NCBI GenBank assembly: GCA_001800185.1
Contig: MGUX01000167.1
Coordinates: forward strand, 1 to 19,901
From: Elusimicrobia bacterium RIFCSPLOWO2_12_FULL_59_9
GTDB lineage: Bacteria > Elusimicrobiota > Elusimicrobia > O2-12-FULL-59-9
DNA length: 19,901 nt
Direction of reading: 5' to 3'
Both the position numbers and the translations under genes were made by a program. The notes below the pieces were generated by a model, which worked only from the letters and a program-made list of their open reading frames with translations, did no database searches and had not been told where the DNA came from. Below, piece after piece: positions 1 to 7,784 of the stretch (position 1 is its first letter; every line of letters starts with the position of its first letter).

Positions 1-14
1 AGGAGAATCCGCCC

Positions 15-641
15 ATGGCTTTTTCCCTCATGCCCAAAGAAGACGTCTTCTTCACTCTCTTCGATCAACAAACCGACCTCGTGTGCGAGACCGCCTCGAC
101 CTTTTTGGATCTCGTCAAGAACTGGGATTCCAAAAGCCCTAAAATAGCCAAGCTGCAAGATTTGGAGCACGAGGCTGATATCGGAACGCACGAGCTTTTC
201 AGCAAGCTCAACCGCACTTTTGTCACGCCCATCGACCGGGAAGACATCCATGAGCTCACCAACGAGCTCGACGACATCATCGATCTGATCCAGAGCATCG
301 CTTCCCGGATGAGCCTTTACAAAATCCATTCCATCCCCAAAGAGCTTATCGACCTGGTGGAGGTCTTGGAGGAATCCGCCCGTGCCGTGAAAAAGGCGGT
401 CTCCAGCCTCCGGGACATGAAGCGCTTCAGCCGCATATTGGACTACTGCATAGAGATCAACCGCCTCGAAAACTCCGGCGATCACCTGCTGGCCATCGCG
501 CTCGGAAAGCTGTTTCAAAACAACCCGGAACCGATGGAAGTCATCAAGTTCAAGGAAATTTACGAGGTGACCGAACGCGCCATCGACAAATGCGAGGACG
601 TCGCCAAGACGCTTGAAACAATCGTCGTCAAGCACTCCTGA
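15..641 (+). CDS. DUF47 family protein (PhoU-like, TIGR00153 type)
   Basis: This 208-residue protein is predicted to be all-helical and soluble, with no signal peptide or membrane segment. It matches the DUF47/PhoU-like family. Typical features are the N-terminal stretch with FFTLFDQQTDLVCETA, an early helix with HEADIGTHELF (about residues 50-60), the TPIDREDIHEL motif (about 71-81) followed by ELDDIIDLI, and a C-terminal helix around EVTERAIDKCEDVAKTLETIVVKHS. Family members usually sit beside a Pit-type low-affinity phosphate transporter and are thought to modulate it; no Pit gene lies in the window, but one could lie just upstream. The start is supported by AGGAGAA at bases 1-7. The next gene, an alkaline phosphatase, starts 9 bases after the stop, so the pair is probably cotranscribed and linked to phosphate supply. 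The family is clear; the role is inferred. Confidence 0.9.
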   Translation: MAFSLMPKEDVFFTLFDQQTDLVCETASTFLDLVKNWDSKSPKIAKLQDLEHEADIGTHELFSKLNRTFVTPIDREDIHELTNELDDIIDLIQSIASRMSLYKIHSIPKELIDLVEVLEESARAVKKAVSSLRDMKRFSRILDYCIEINRLENSGDHLLAIALGKLFQNNPEPMEVIKFKEIYEVTERAIDKCEDVAKTLETIVVKHS

Positions 642-650
642 GTCAACCCC

Positions 651-2174
651 ATGAAAAAAACCTGCTTTAACGCCTTGTCCGGAATCGCGGCCGGCCTTCT
701 TGGGCTTTTTCTGGCCGCGCCGCCGGCCCGTGCGGAGCGCGTCCCGCCGAGGCTTTTGGTCGTCATCAGCGTCGACCAAATGCGCGGAGATTATCTGGAG
801 CGCTTCCGCGGCGAGTTCACGGGCGGCTTCAAAAGGCTGCTGGAGGAAGGCGCCTGGTTTTCCGACGCCCACCACGCCCACGTTCCGACCGAGACCGCGC
901 CCGGGCATGCCGTCATCATGTCCGGCCGCTATCCTTCCCAGATGGGCATCGTCGGAAATAAGTGGTTCAATCCCTCAACCGGAAAAATCACGGAAAACAT
1001 CGACGATTCCGTCTTCGGGAAAGGCCCGGAGAACTTTTTGCGCTACAACTTGGCCGACGCCCTGAAGGCCAAAAACGGCAAATCCAAGGTCGTCGCACTC
1101 TCGCTTAAAGACCGCGGCGCCATATTGATGGGCGGCAAAAAGGCCGACTTGGCGTTGTGGTACGAGAAGAGCGACGGAAAATTCAGGACCAGCTCCTACT
1201 ATGCCCCCAAAACGCCCGAATGGGTGGAGAAGTTCAACGCGCAATTCCTTAAAGTCCCTACCGACCAAAAAGCCAAGGATTACTTCCAATCCCTGATCTT
1301 GGACCCTTACGGCGACCAGCTGCTGGCGGACTTGGCCCAAAAGGCCGTTAAGGAATACGATCTGGGCTCGGACGCCGATACGGACATTTTGACCGTCAGT
1401 TTCTCCGTCATGGATTATGTCGGCCACAGCTTCGGCCCCGACGGTCCGGAAATGAAAAAAGAGATTCTCGCCTTGGATCTTGCGCTGGCCGATCTATTGT
1501 CTTTTTTGGAAAGCCGGGTGGGTAAAGAGAGGTTTTATCTGGCCCTGACCGCCGACCACGGCGTGCTGCCGTTGGTCGAGGAGCTTCAAAAACAAGGAAT
1601 TCCGGGCGCCCGGAGAGTGGGCGTCATGGAATTTGCGGGCGTCCTGGAAGACGAAATGCAGAAGCTCTGGCCCCTTCCCCAGGGCTCAAAAGAAAAATGG
1701 ATATTATCCCTGGACATGCCCAACCTGTATCTAAACCGGGCAATGGCCGGAAAACTTAATTTGGATTGGGGAGACTTTTTAATGAAGACGGCGGCGCTGG
1801 CCAAAAGCCAGCCCGCCATCGAGGAAGCCTATACCTCCCTCGACCTGCTCTTGGGCCGCCTGCCCGGCAATCCTTACGCCGCCGCCTATGCCCGCAGTTT
1901 CCTGCCCGCAGTCTCCGGCGACATACTCCTGCAGCCCAAACAGTACGTCTACTTGAGCGACTATCCCAAGGGCACCAGCCACGGCTCGCCCTACCCCTAC
2001 GATACGCATGTTCCCCTCTTTTTCTGGGGACCCGGCATCGCCAACAAAACGTTTAAAGACCGCGCTCTGGTCGCCGACCTTGCGCCCACTTTGGGAGTCC
2101 TGCTCGGCGTGGACTATCCTCCCGCCAAGGGGAGCCGCGTTCTTGAAGAGGCGCTGCCTCCCGCCGCGCCCTGA
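651..2174 (+). CDS. PafA-type alkaline phosphatase (alkaline phosphatase superfamily)
   Basis: A 507-residue exported phosphomonoesterase that frees phosphate from organic esters. Residues 1-28 form a signal peptide (MKK, hydrophobic core, cleavage after ARA). The active-site layout follows the PafA/SPAP group. D42 in the ISVDQMRGDY motif is a metal ligand. T82 in TETAPGH is the nucleophile. N103 in GNKWFN and the K153/R155 pair in SLKDRG match the phosphate-binding Asn and Lys-x-Arg that separate PafA-like monoesterases from NPP diesterases. D255 and H259 (DYVGH), D302 and H303 (TADHG) and H444 (TSHGS) complete the two zinc sites. Length fits the family. It lies 9 bases downstream of the DUF47 gene; no strong ribosome-binding site precedes it, so coupling is likely. 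It ends 2 bases from the stop of the convergent mgtE gene. Substrate range is inferred from the residues. Confidence 0.92.
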   Translation: MKKTCFNALSGIAAGLLGLFLAAPPARAERVPPRLLVVISVDQMRGDYLERFRGEFTGGFKRLLEEGAWFSDAHHAHVPTETAPGHAVIMSGRYPSQMGIVGNKWFNPSTGKITENIDDSVFGKGPENFLRYNLADALKAKNGKSKVVALSLKDRGAILMGGKKADLALWYEKSDGKFRTSSYYAPKTPEWVEKFNAQFLKVPTDQKAKDYFQSLILDPYGDQLLADLAQKAVKEYDLGSDADTDILTVSFSVMDYVGHSFGPDGPEMKKEILALDLALADLLSFLESRVGKERFYLALTADHGVLPLVEELQKQGIPGARRVGVMEFAGVLEDEMQKLWPLPQGSKEKWILSLDMPNLYLNRAMAGKLNLDWGDFLMKTAALAKSQPAIEEAYTSLDLLLGRLPGNPYAAAYARSFLPAVSGDILLQPKQYVYLSDYPKGTSHGSPYPYDTHVPLFFWGPGIANKTFKDRALVADLAPTLGVLLGVDYPPAKGSRVLEEALPPAAP

Positions 2175-2176
2175 GC

Positions 2177-3556
2177 TCATAAGAGAGTTCCCCGAAGCAC
2201 GAAGGCCGCCACCGAAAAATACACGATCAGTCCCGTGACGTCCACCATCGTCGCCACAAAAGGCGCCGATGAGACCGCCGGATCGCCGCCCAGCTTTTTG
2301 ATGGCCAGCGGCAGAACGGAGCCGACCAGCGAGCCCCAAAGCACGACCCCCGTCAGGGCCAAGCCCACCGTCACGGCGACCCAAAACCAATGCGGCCCGT
2401 ACAAGTTGAAAAACGCGGACCAAATGGAGATGCGCAAAAATCCTATGGCGCCGAGGATCATGCCCAGAGCCAGCCCGCAGATCGTCTCCCGGCGCACGAT
2501 TTTAAACCAATCGCCCGGCGATATCTCGCCGAGCGCCAGCGCCCGCACGACCAACGTGGACGCCTGCGAGCCGGAATTTCCCCCGCTGGAGATGATCAGG
2601 GGAATAAAAAGCGCCAGCACCACGGCGCGGGCGATCTCCTTCTCAAAATACCCCATCGCGGTGGCCGTAAAAAGCTCGCCCAGAAACAGGATGATGAGCC
2701 AGCCGGCCCGTTTGCCGATTATTTTGGATAGGGCGATTTTCAGGTAAGGCTCCTCAAAAACCGCCGTGGCGCCGAAGCGCTGGAAGTCCTCCGTGGCCTT
2801 CTGTTCGGCCACCTGAAGGACGTCGTCGATGGTCACGATGCCGACCAGCACGCCCTCGGAGTCGATGACGGGCAGGGCGACGCGCTCCAGGCGGCGGAAG
2901 GCCGCGACGGCCGTGCGCTGATCATCGGCGGCCTTCAGGGTCTCGAATTGGCGGGTCATCAGCTCGGCGACCGGTTTTTCCAGCGGCGCCAGAAGAAACT
3001 CCCGAACTCTGAGGTCGTCGATGAGCCGGCCGGCCGAGTCCACCACGTAGAGAACGTTAAGGGTCTCGCTGTCATGGCCGTTTCGCCGCACATGCTCGAG
3101 GACGTCGGAAACCCGCCAGCTCTCCCGGATGGCGAGGTAATCCGGCGTCATCAGCCGCCCCACGCTGCCCTCCGGATAACCCAGAAGGCGCCGTGCGCGC
3201 TCGCGCTCCGGCGGCGACAAGAGGCTTAAGAGGTGTTTGGTCGCCTCGGCCGGGAGCTCCTCCAGGAAAGCCGTGCGGTCGTCGGCGGAGACGGTGTTTA
3301 GAATTTCGGCGGCCTGCTCGTCGGCCAAGGAACGCAGGAGGCGTTCCTGCTCCGGAAATTTCAAATACTCGAATACCTCGGCGGCCAGCTTCCTGGGCAG
3401 CAGGCGGAACACGACCGCCTGGTCTTCCTTGGGCAGGTCCGTGATGATGTCGGAAATGTCCGGGGCTGAGAGCTCCGAGAATGCCTCGCGCAGCGCGGAA
3501 AAGTTGCGATGGGCGATCAAATCTTCAAGATCCGGCTGGATCAGTCTTCCAAGCAT
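2177..3556 (-). CDS. mgtE: MgtE magnesium transporter
   Basis: A 459-residue Mg2+ channel of the inner membrane with the full family layout. The cytoplasmic N domain (about 1-130) is a superhelix with repeats such as LPKEDQAVVFRLLP. A CBS pair follows (about 135-255; MTPDYLAIRES and ELMTRQFETL). Five transmembrane helices follow the plug-helix region (about 283-459). The signature PLIISSGGNSGSQ (about 319-331) and the late GGDPAVSSAPFVATMVD stretch are present; D439 in that stretch corresponds to the pore Asp of the family. In characterised members, the N and CBS domains sense internal Mg2+ and close the pore. No Shine-Dalgarno sequence precedes the ATG; a TATACT box ends 8 bases before it. 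It converges on the phosphatase gene with no room for a terminator. No upstream Mg2+ riboswitch is apparent. Confidence 0.96.
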   Translation of the reverse strand: MLGRLIQPDLEDLIAHRNFSALREAFSELSAPDISDIITDLPKEDQAVVFRLLPRKLAAEVFEYLKFPEQERLLRSLADEQAAEILNTVSADDRTAFLEELPAEATKHLLSLLSPPERERARRLLGYPEGSVGRLMTPDYLAIRESWRVSDVLEHVRRNGHDSETLNVLYVVDSAGRLIDDLRVREFLLAPLEKPVAELMTRQFETLKAADDQRTAVAAFRRLERVALPVIDSEGVLVGIVTIDDVLQVAEQKATEDFQRFGATAVFEEPYLKIALSKIIGKRAGWLIILFLGELFTATAMGYFEKEIARAVVLALFIPLIISSGGNSGSQASTLVVRALALGEISPGDWFKIVRRETICGLALGMILGAIGFLRISIWSAFFNLYGPHWFWVAVTVGLALTGVVLWGSLVGSVLPLAIKKLGGDPAVSSAPFVATMVDVTGLIVYFSVAAFVLRGTLL

Positions 3557-3564
3557 GACGGCTT

Positions 3565-3570
3565 AGTATA
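3565..3570 (-). promoter_or_regulatory. Candidate -10 box for mgtE
   Basis: TATACT on the minus strand, ending 8 bases before the mgtE ATG. If used, transcription would begin at or next to the start codon, giving a leaderless message. That would fit the lack of a Shine-Dalgarno sequence there. No good -35 hexamer lies 16-18 bases upstream, so the call is tentative. Confidence 0.3.
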
Positions 3571-3594
3571 TTAAATCCGGCCGGGCGTCCGCGA

Positions 3595-3750
3595 TCAAGG
3601 GTCGAAGCGCCACGCCGCCCCGGCCAGGACGCTGTAGGCGGAGACAAGTTGGATTTGTTCCACCCATTGATAGACCAGCCCTGCATTGGCCTGAAATCGA
3701 CTGCGAGAGATGCAAAAAAGAGGCAAAAACGCGCAAAAACATCGGCGCAT
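3595..3750 (-). other. Possible small ORF or beta-barrel gene remnant
   Basis: A 51-codon minus-strand frame lies in the 231-base gap between mgtE and the histidine kinase. It begins MRRCFCAFLPLFC, which could be a short hydrophobic leader. It ends with a stretch containing GLVYQWVEQIQLVSAYSVLA and finishing WRFDP, which alternates like an outer-membrane beta strand and has GC-ending codons in its last 25 positions. A TATAAT box (minus strand, 3761-3766) sits 10 bases before its ATG. It could be a real small gene, the tail of a decayed porin-like gene, or chance. I do not recognise a family. The rest of the gap holds only the ribosome-binding site of the histidine kinase. Confidence 0.2.
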
Positions 3751-3774
3751 TCCCGGCATAATTATAGGGAGGGA

Positions 3775-3781
3775 AAGGGGG
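3775..3781 (+). promoter_or_regulatory. Shine-Dalgarno deciding the histidine kinase start
   Basis: A purine-rich run from 3766 ends in AAGGGGG, 6 bases before the ATG at 3788. It favours this start over the in-frame ATG at 3710. The shorter form also places the first hydrophobic segment at the N-terminus, as expected for an inner-membrane sensor. Confidence 0.7.
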
Positions 3782-3787
3782 TTCAAG

Positions 3788-6112
3788 ATGAACCATATCA
3801 TAGCCGCTTCGACGCTCATCTGCCTCATCGCCATCGCCTGGTCCGTCGTCTTGTTTCGCCGCATCCGCGATTGGCGCATCGGCTTCCTTACGTTGACCCT
3901 GGCGCTGATGGTGGCGCACCAGCTGCCGGCCCTTTTTCCGCACAGCCCAAATTGGTTGATCCCGATAACGGGTCACGACCGCCGCTTGCTGGGACTATTG
4001 ATCAGCGTCCTGATTTTTCTGGCGGTTTTTTTCCTGGAGCGCATCATCACGCGGCAGAAGAAATCCGAACAGGATTTGGCCGGAGCGAACCGTTCCCTCC
4101 AATGCCTGAGCCGGTTCAACCAAACCATGGCGCGCAGCGAAAGCGAGCAATCGCTGCTCAACGCGCTGTGCTCCATCCTGGTGGAGACGGGAGGTTATCC
4201 CGCCGCCTGGGTCTGGTACGCGGAGGAAAATCCGGACGGAGAACCCCGCCTGATGGCCCAAGCGGGAAACCTTGAGCCTTGCTTGCGGGGCGCCCAAGAG
4301 CTGTGGGGGCGCGGCGCGAAGTGCCTGCAGGCGGAATCGGAAATTACCGGCGCCCCGGCGGCGGCCGTCGAACTGCCCTGCTATATTTCCCTGGTATTAA
4401 CCTTGGACGCGAAGCCTCTGGGCGCGCTCAACGTCTGCACCGAAGGACTCCGCCCATGGGACGAGACGGATATGGAATTGCTTTCTCAAATCACCGGCGA
4501 TTTATGTTACGGCATCCGAGCGCTTCGATGTCGGGCCGAAAAGGACAAAGCGCGCGAGGCTCTGCGCGCCTCCGAAAACCGGTTCCGCAGCCTGGTCGAA
4601 CAATCCCTCGTCGGCGTCTACATCATCCGGGATGGAAAGTTTATCTATATGAACCCCAAGGGGTTAAAGACGCTGGGGTACTCTCTGGAGGAAATCCGGT
4701 CGTTGGCGTCGGTCACGGATGTGGTCGCCCCCCCCGACCGCGGCACAGTCCAGGAAAATATCCGAAAGCGCATTGAGGGCGAGGCCTCCAGCGTGCACTA
4801 CAACGCCGGAGCGGTGCGCAAGGATGGGAAGCCGGTGGAACTTGAAATTTTGGGCAACCGCACCATGCTTGACGGCAAGCCCGCCATCCTCGGCACTTTT
4901 TTAGACGTCAGCGAGCGCAAGGCCCTGGAGAGACAGTTCATGCAGGCGCAAAAAATGGAGGCCGTGGGACGGTTGGCCGGCGGCGTGGCGCATGATTTCA
5001 ATAATCTCTTGATGGTTATTTCGTCCTACAGCGCCTTTCTTCTGGAAAGCTTCAACCCCGATGATCCCAGGCGCTCGGACGTCGAGGAAATTCAAAAAGC
5101 CTATGAGCGCGCCCAATCCTTGACGCGCCAGCTTCTGGCCTTCAGCCGCAAGCAGATTCTTTTGCCGGCCGCGCTGGATATCAACTTAATTCTCGCCGAT
5201 TGCCACCAGATGCTGCGCCGGCTCATCGGCGAGGACATCCGGCTGATTTTCAAACCCGCCAAAACCTGCGGCAAAATCTGGGCCGACAAAGGCCAAATGG
5301 AGCAGGTGGTCATGAACCTCGCCGTCAACGCCCGCGACGCCATGCCCCAGGGCGGCGACCTTACGATTAAAACCGCCGAGGCCGAGTTCGCTCAAACCCA
5401 AAGACATTCTCACGGCGCCATCCCTCCCGGAAAATACGTCGTATTGGAGATCAGCGATACGGGCAGCGGCATGGAGGAAAGCGTCCGCGCGCACCTTTTC
5501 GAGCCTTTTTTCACCACGAAAGAGCCGGGAAAGGGCACGGGCCTCGGCCTCGCCACCATTCACGGCATCGTTTTACAAAGCGGAGGCCATATCACGGTTG
5601 AAAGCGAACCGGGGCGGGGAACCGTTTTTAAAATCTACCTTCCAAAGCTCAAAATCGGAGAAAGCTCTTCACCCCCCCCCGTCGCCGGGAGCCGCTCGCT
5701 CAACGGCGCCGAGACGATTCTTGTGGTCGAAGACTTCCAATATCTGCGAAAGGCGGTGCAACGCGCTCTGGCGGAAAAAGGCTACACCGTTTTGACGGCT
5801 GAAAATCCGGAGAAAGCGCTGGAAATCGGCGCGAGCCGCGCCGGGAACATCGATCTAATTCTTTGCGACATGGTCCTTCCGCAAATGAACGGGCCGGACC
5901 TCATCCGGCGCCTCAGGCCTCTATGCGGAGAAGCGAAAGTGCTTTATATGTCCGGACACATCGACCACGCCGTCCTGGACAGGGGCTTGGCGGCCGACAA
6001 CGCGGACTTTCTTCAAAAGCCCTTTACCCCCGCGGATTTGGCCGCCAAAATCCGCGACGTCTTGGAAGCGGAGCGCCCCGTTTCCCGCAGTCTCAACGCC
6101 GCCGGCGGTTGA
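3788..6112 (+). CDS. Hybrid histidine kinase: membrane anchor, GAF, PAS, HisKA, HATPase, REC
   Basis: A 774-residue sensor kinase. Hydrophobic segments at about 3-22, 29-47 and 69-90 anchor it without a large periplasmic domain. A GAF-like domain (about 100-245; ETGGYPAAWVWY) and a PAS domain (about 262-380; NRFRSLVEQSLVGVYII) come next. HisKA follows with the phosphorylated H402 in GGVAHDFNNLL. The HATPase domain shows the N box around N514 (NLAVNARDAM), DTGSGM and GKGTGLGLATIHG. The C-terminal receiver (about 645-770) has D694 in LILCDMVLPQMNG and K744 in FLQKPF. The HDFNN form is common in hybrid kinases that act with a separate regulator; none is encoded here, so it looks orphan. A C9 tract in the linker before the receiver and a C8 tract in the PAS region are unusual for one gene. 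The stimulus is unknown. Confidence 0.92.
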   Translation: MNHIIAASTLICLIAIAWSVVLFRRIRDWRIGFLTLTLALMVAHQLPALFPHSPNWLIPITGHDRRLLGLLISVLIFLAVFFLERIITRQKKSEQDLAGANRSLQCLSRFNQTMARSESEQSLLNALCSILVETGGYPAAWVWYAEENPDGEPRLMAQAGNLEPCLRGAQELWGRGAKCLQAESEITGAPAAAVELPCYISLVLTLDAKPLGALNVCTEGLRPWDETDMELLSQITGDLCYGIRALRCRAEKDKAREALRASENRFRSLVEQSLVGVYIIRDGKFIYMNPKGLKTLGYSLEEIRSLASVTDVVAPPDRGTVQENIRKRIEGEASSVHYNAGAVRKDGKPVELEILGNRTMLDGKPAILGTFLDVSERKALERQFMQAQKMEAVGRLAGGVAHDFNNLLMVISSYSAFLLESFNPDDPRRSDVEEIQKAYERAQSLTRQLLAFSRKQILLPAALDINLILADCHQMLRRLIGEDIRLIFKPAKTCGKIWADKGQMEQVVMNLAVNARDAMPQGGDLTIKTAEAEFAQTQRHSHGAIPPGKYVVLEISDTGSGMEESVRAHLFEPFFTTKEPGKGTGLGLATIHGIVLQSGGHITVESEPGRGTVFKIYLPKLKIGESSSPPPVAGSRSLNGAETILVVEDFQYLRKAVQRALAEKGYTVLTAENPEKALEIGASRAGNIDLILCDMVLPQMNGPDLIRRLRPLCGEAKVLYMSGHIDHAVLDRGLAADNADFLQKPFTPADLAAKIRDVLEAERPVSRSLNAAGG
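5672..5680 (+). repeat. C9 homopolymer in kinase-receiver linker
   Basis: Nine consecutive C bases encode Pro-Pro-Pro in the linker between the HATPase and receiver domains of the hybrid kinase. Gain or loss of one base would end translation in another frame and remove the receiver while leaving the kinase core intact. A second tract, C8, lies at 4728-4735 in the PAS region of the same gene. Confidence 0.85.
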
Positions 6113-6131
6113 AAAAACCCCTCAACCCGAA

Positions 6132-6192
6132 AACCGCAGTTGCAACCTTTGCGTCGCCTGAAAGTAATGTGCAAAACTTTGCAACTGCGGTT
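6132..6192. repeat. Long inverted repeat, 14-bp perfect arms
   Basis: AACCGCAGTTGCAA at 6132-6145 is the exact reverse complement of 6179-6192, with 33 bases between. Inside, TTTGC (6148-6152) can pair with GCAAA (6171-6175) and extend the stem. It lies 19 bases after the stop of the histidine kinase gene, in the gap between two convergent genes. No T-run follows on either strand, so it is not a standard intrinsic terminator. It is the first and largest unit of a chain of hairpins. Confidence 0.85.
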
Positions 6193-6268
6193 GCGCCTGC
6201 GGCGCCGGACAACCCCGTCGCTGTTTTACAGCGACGGCCCTGCGGGCGAATTCCCCGCTGGGGAATTC
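6193..6268. repeat. Tandem chain of four perfect 3-base-loop hairpins
   Basis: Four perfect inverted repeats follow the 14-bp-arm hairpin. GCGCC/TGC/GGCGC is at 6193-6205. A 10-bp stem with loop TTT is at 6215-6237. GCCC/TGC/GGGC is at 6237-6247, sharing one base with the stem before it. GAATTCCCC/GCT/GGGGAATTC is at 6248-6268. The last lies 3 bases beyond the FTCD stop and could stabilise or end that transcript, but no U-tract follows it. Apart from 9 bases at 6206-6214 the units abut directly. Together with the longer hairpin they fill most of the 159-base gap between convergent genes. Confidence 0.85.
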
Positions 6269-6271
6269 AGG

Positions 6272-7774
6272 TCAGTCGCAAATCCCCTGCAATATCTCCT
6301 GCATCTCGCGGCGCTTGCGCTTGACGAACTCAAAATCCTTGATGGACGCCAGGTTGATTTTCACGTTTTCAATGGCGCCGTAGATGCCGGCGCGGCACAG
6401 ATGCCTGCCGGTCTTCAGGTCGGAGGTTACGGAGCCGGCGCAATGCTTTTGGGCATCGGCCAATATCAGCAGGGCGCGCAACGCCAGGCGCGCCGTTTTA
6501 ATCGGAGTTTCGGCCGCCAGCTTGAAGGCGTGCTGGATGCCCTCGGTCCTCTCCTCCCTGTCCTTGGGAATCCGGAAGGCGGCCATCACCGCCTCGAAAG
6601 CTTGGGCATCCTCCAAGACGCAGCGTTCCAGGTTGTTGCCCAAGGCGGCCAGGTCGTCGCACCTATTGCCCAACTCGCCGATGCGGTCGCCGGCGCCGGC
6701 GACGGGTTTTTTCTTGAAGCTCTCAATCGAGATGCCCACCGCCATTCTTCCCAGCGCGCACCCCATGCCGGCGGCGACGGCCGCCGCGCTGCCGCCTCCC
6801 GGCGTCGGCGTCGTCTCCGCCAAAGCCCGCATGAGTTTTGAAACGCCTTCGACCCAGCCGTCCCCCCGGAGCTTGTCGATTTGGCGCTCCAGAATCTGCG
6901 TTTCGGGATTAAAGCCCCGCAGCTTGAGCCTGTCGGCCGCGAACTCCACCAGGGCCGCCGCCGGCGCCAGCCCGATGATCTCCGTATCGGCGATCGGTAT
7001 TTTTTTAGCGGCGGCCTCGCTCTCGACTGCGCCGAAAACCGCGGCCAGAGAGGTCCGTTTATAGTCGGTCAGGACGGTTGAAATCTGCACCTGATTTTTG
7101 GCCTTCAAAAAGATTTCTTTGGCCCGCAGCGCGGGCAACCCTCCGCCGGAGGTGCGGATTTTTTTAGCCGCGCTTTTGGCCCACTCCTGGTCCTGGCTCT
7201 CCAAGTTCACGTTAAAATTAATGATCTGCTCCCGCGCCCCCACCGCCACGGCGCCGGCCGTCGGATGGATGCGCTCGGGCCCGAAATCGGGGGCGCGCGC
7301 CGGGTTTTTGCCGATTTCCAGACGCAGGCCCTCGAATTGGCCCTTTCGGACGTCCGCCAGGTTCCGGCGCTCCGGCCGCTGCGCGGCATGATCATAAAGG
7401 TACACCGGAATCTGAAGCTCCCGCCCGATGCGCTCGCCGCATTTTTTCGCCAGTTCGACGCATTCCGCGAGGCTGCCCGGCAAGAGGGGAACGAAGGGGA
7501 TCACGTCCACCGCCCCCATGCGCGGGTGCTCGCCCCGGTGGTGGTTTAAGTCAATAAGCTCCGCGGCCTTGCGCGCCACCCGGAAAGCCGCTTCCCCGGC
7601 CGCCTGAGGCGGCGCGGCGAAGGAAAGCACCGTGCGGTTGTGGTCGGCGTCCTTTTCCACGTCGAGCACGATCACGCCCGGGACCGAGCGCGCCGCCTCC
7701 ACGACCGCGCTGATTTTGGCCTCATCGCGGCCCTCGCTGAAATTCGGCACGCACTGGATAAGCATCTGCCCCAT
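6272..7774 (-). CDS. ftcD: Glutamate formimidoyltransferase / formimidoyl-THF cyclodeaminase (bifunctional FTCD)
   Basis: A 500-residue cytosolic enzyme covering the last step of histidine degradation. It moves the formimino group of formiminoglutamate to tetrahydrofolate, releasing glutamate, then cyclises the product to 5,10-methenyl-THF and ammonia. The N-terminal transferase starts QCVPNFSEGRD and has the catalytic His at about 83 in GEHPRMGAVDVIPF. The C-terminal cyclodeaminase begins near residue 310 and shows ETTPTPGGGSAAAVAAGMG. Many bacteria carry the two halves as separate proteins; here they are fused as in animals, with near-normal length. The start at 7774 is chosen because AGGAG sits 5 bases before it and the family begins at this point; the upstream in-frame ATG at 7831 lies inside hutI. 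Only 8 bases separate it from the hutI stop. Confidence 0.95.
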   Translation of the reverse strand: MGQMLIQCVPNFSEGRDEAKISAVVEAARSVPGVIVLDVEKDADHNRTVLSFAAPPQAAGEAAFRVARKAAELIDLNHHRGEHPRMGAVDVIPFVPLLPGSLAECVELAKKCGERIGRELQIPVYLYDHAAQRPERRNLADVRKGQFEGLRLEIGKNPARAPDFGPERIHPTAGAVAVGAREQIINFNVNLESQDQEWAKSAAKKIRTSGGGLPALRAKEIFLKAKNQVQISTVLTDYKRTSLAAVFGAVESEAAAKKIPIADTEIIGLAPAAALVEFAADRLKLRGFNPETQILERQIDKLRGDGWVEGVSKLMRALAETTPTPGGGSAAAVAAGMGCALGRMAVGISIESFKKKPVAGAGDRIGELGNRCDDLAALGNNLERCVLEDAQAFEAVMAAFRIPKDREERTEGIQHAFKLAAETPIKTARLALRALLILADAQKHCAGSVTSDLKTGRHLCRAGIYGAIENVKINLASIKDFEFVKRKRREMQEILQGICD

Positions 7775-7779
7775 AATTT

Positions 7780-7784
7780 CTCCT
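7780..7784 (-). promoter_or_regulatory. Shine-Dalgarno of ftcD overlapping the hutI stop
   Basis: AGGAG lies 5 bases before the ftcD ATG (7772-7774) and overlaps the hutI TAG at 7783-7785. Ribosomes finishing hutI should therefore be coupled to ftcD initiation. It also fixes the ftcD start over an upstream in-frame ATG. Confidence 0.8.

Noticed and set aside
3710..3787. Upstream in-frame ATG as start of the histidine kinase
   Set aside because: The added 26 residues are basic and unlike a sensor N-terminus, and a strong Shine-Dalgarno sequence sits before the ATG at 3788.
6132..6192. Integron attC site
   Set aside because: The arms contain GTTGCAAC, but they do not match the GTTRRRY/RYYYAAC core pattern, and no integrase or cassette array is present.
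6248..6268. Standard intrinsic terminator of ftcD
   Set aside because: The position is right and the stem is strong, but there is no U-tract on the minus strand after it, so I list it only as part of the hairpin chain.
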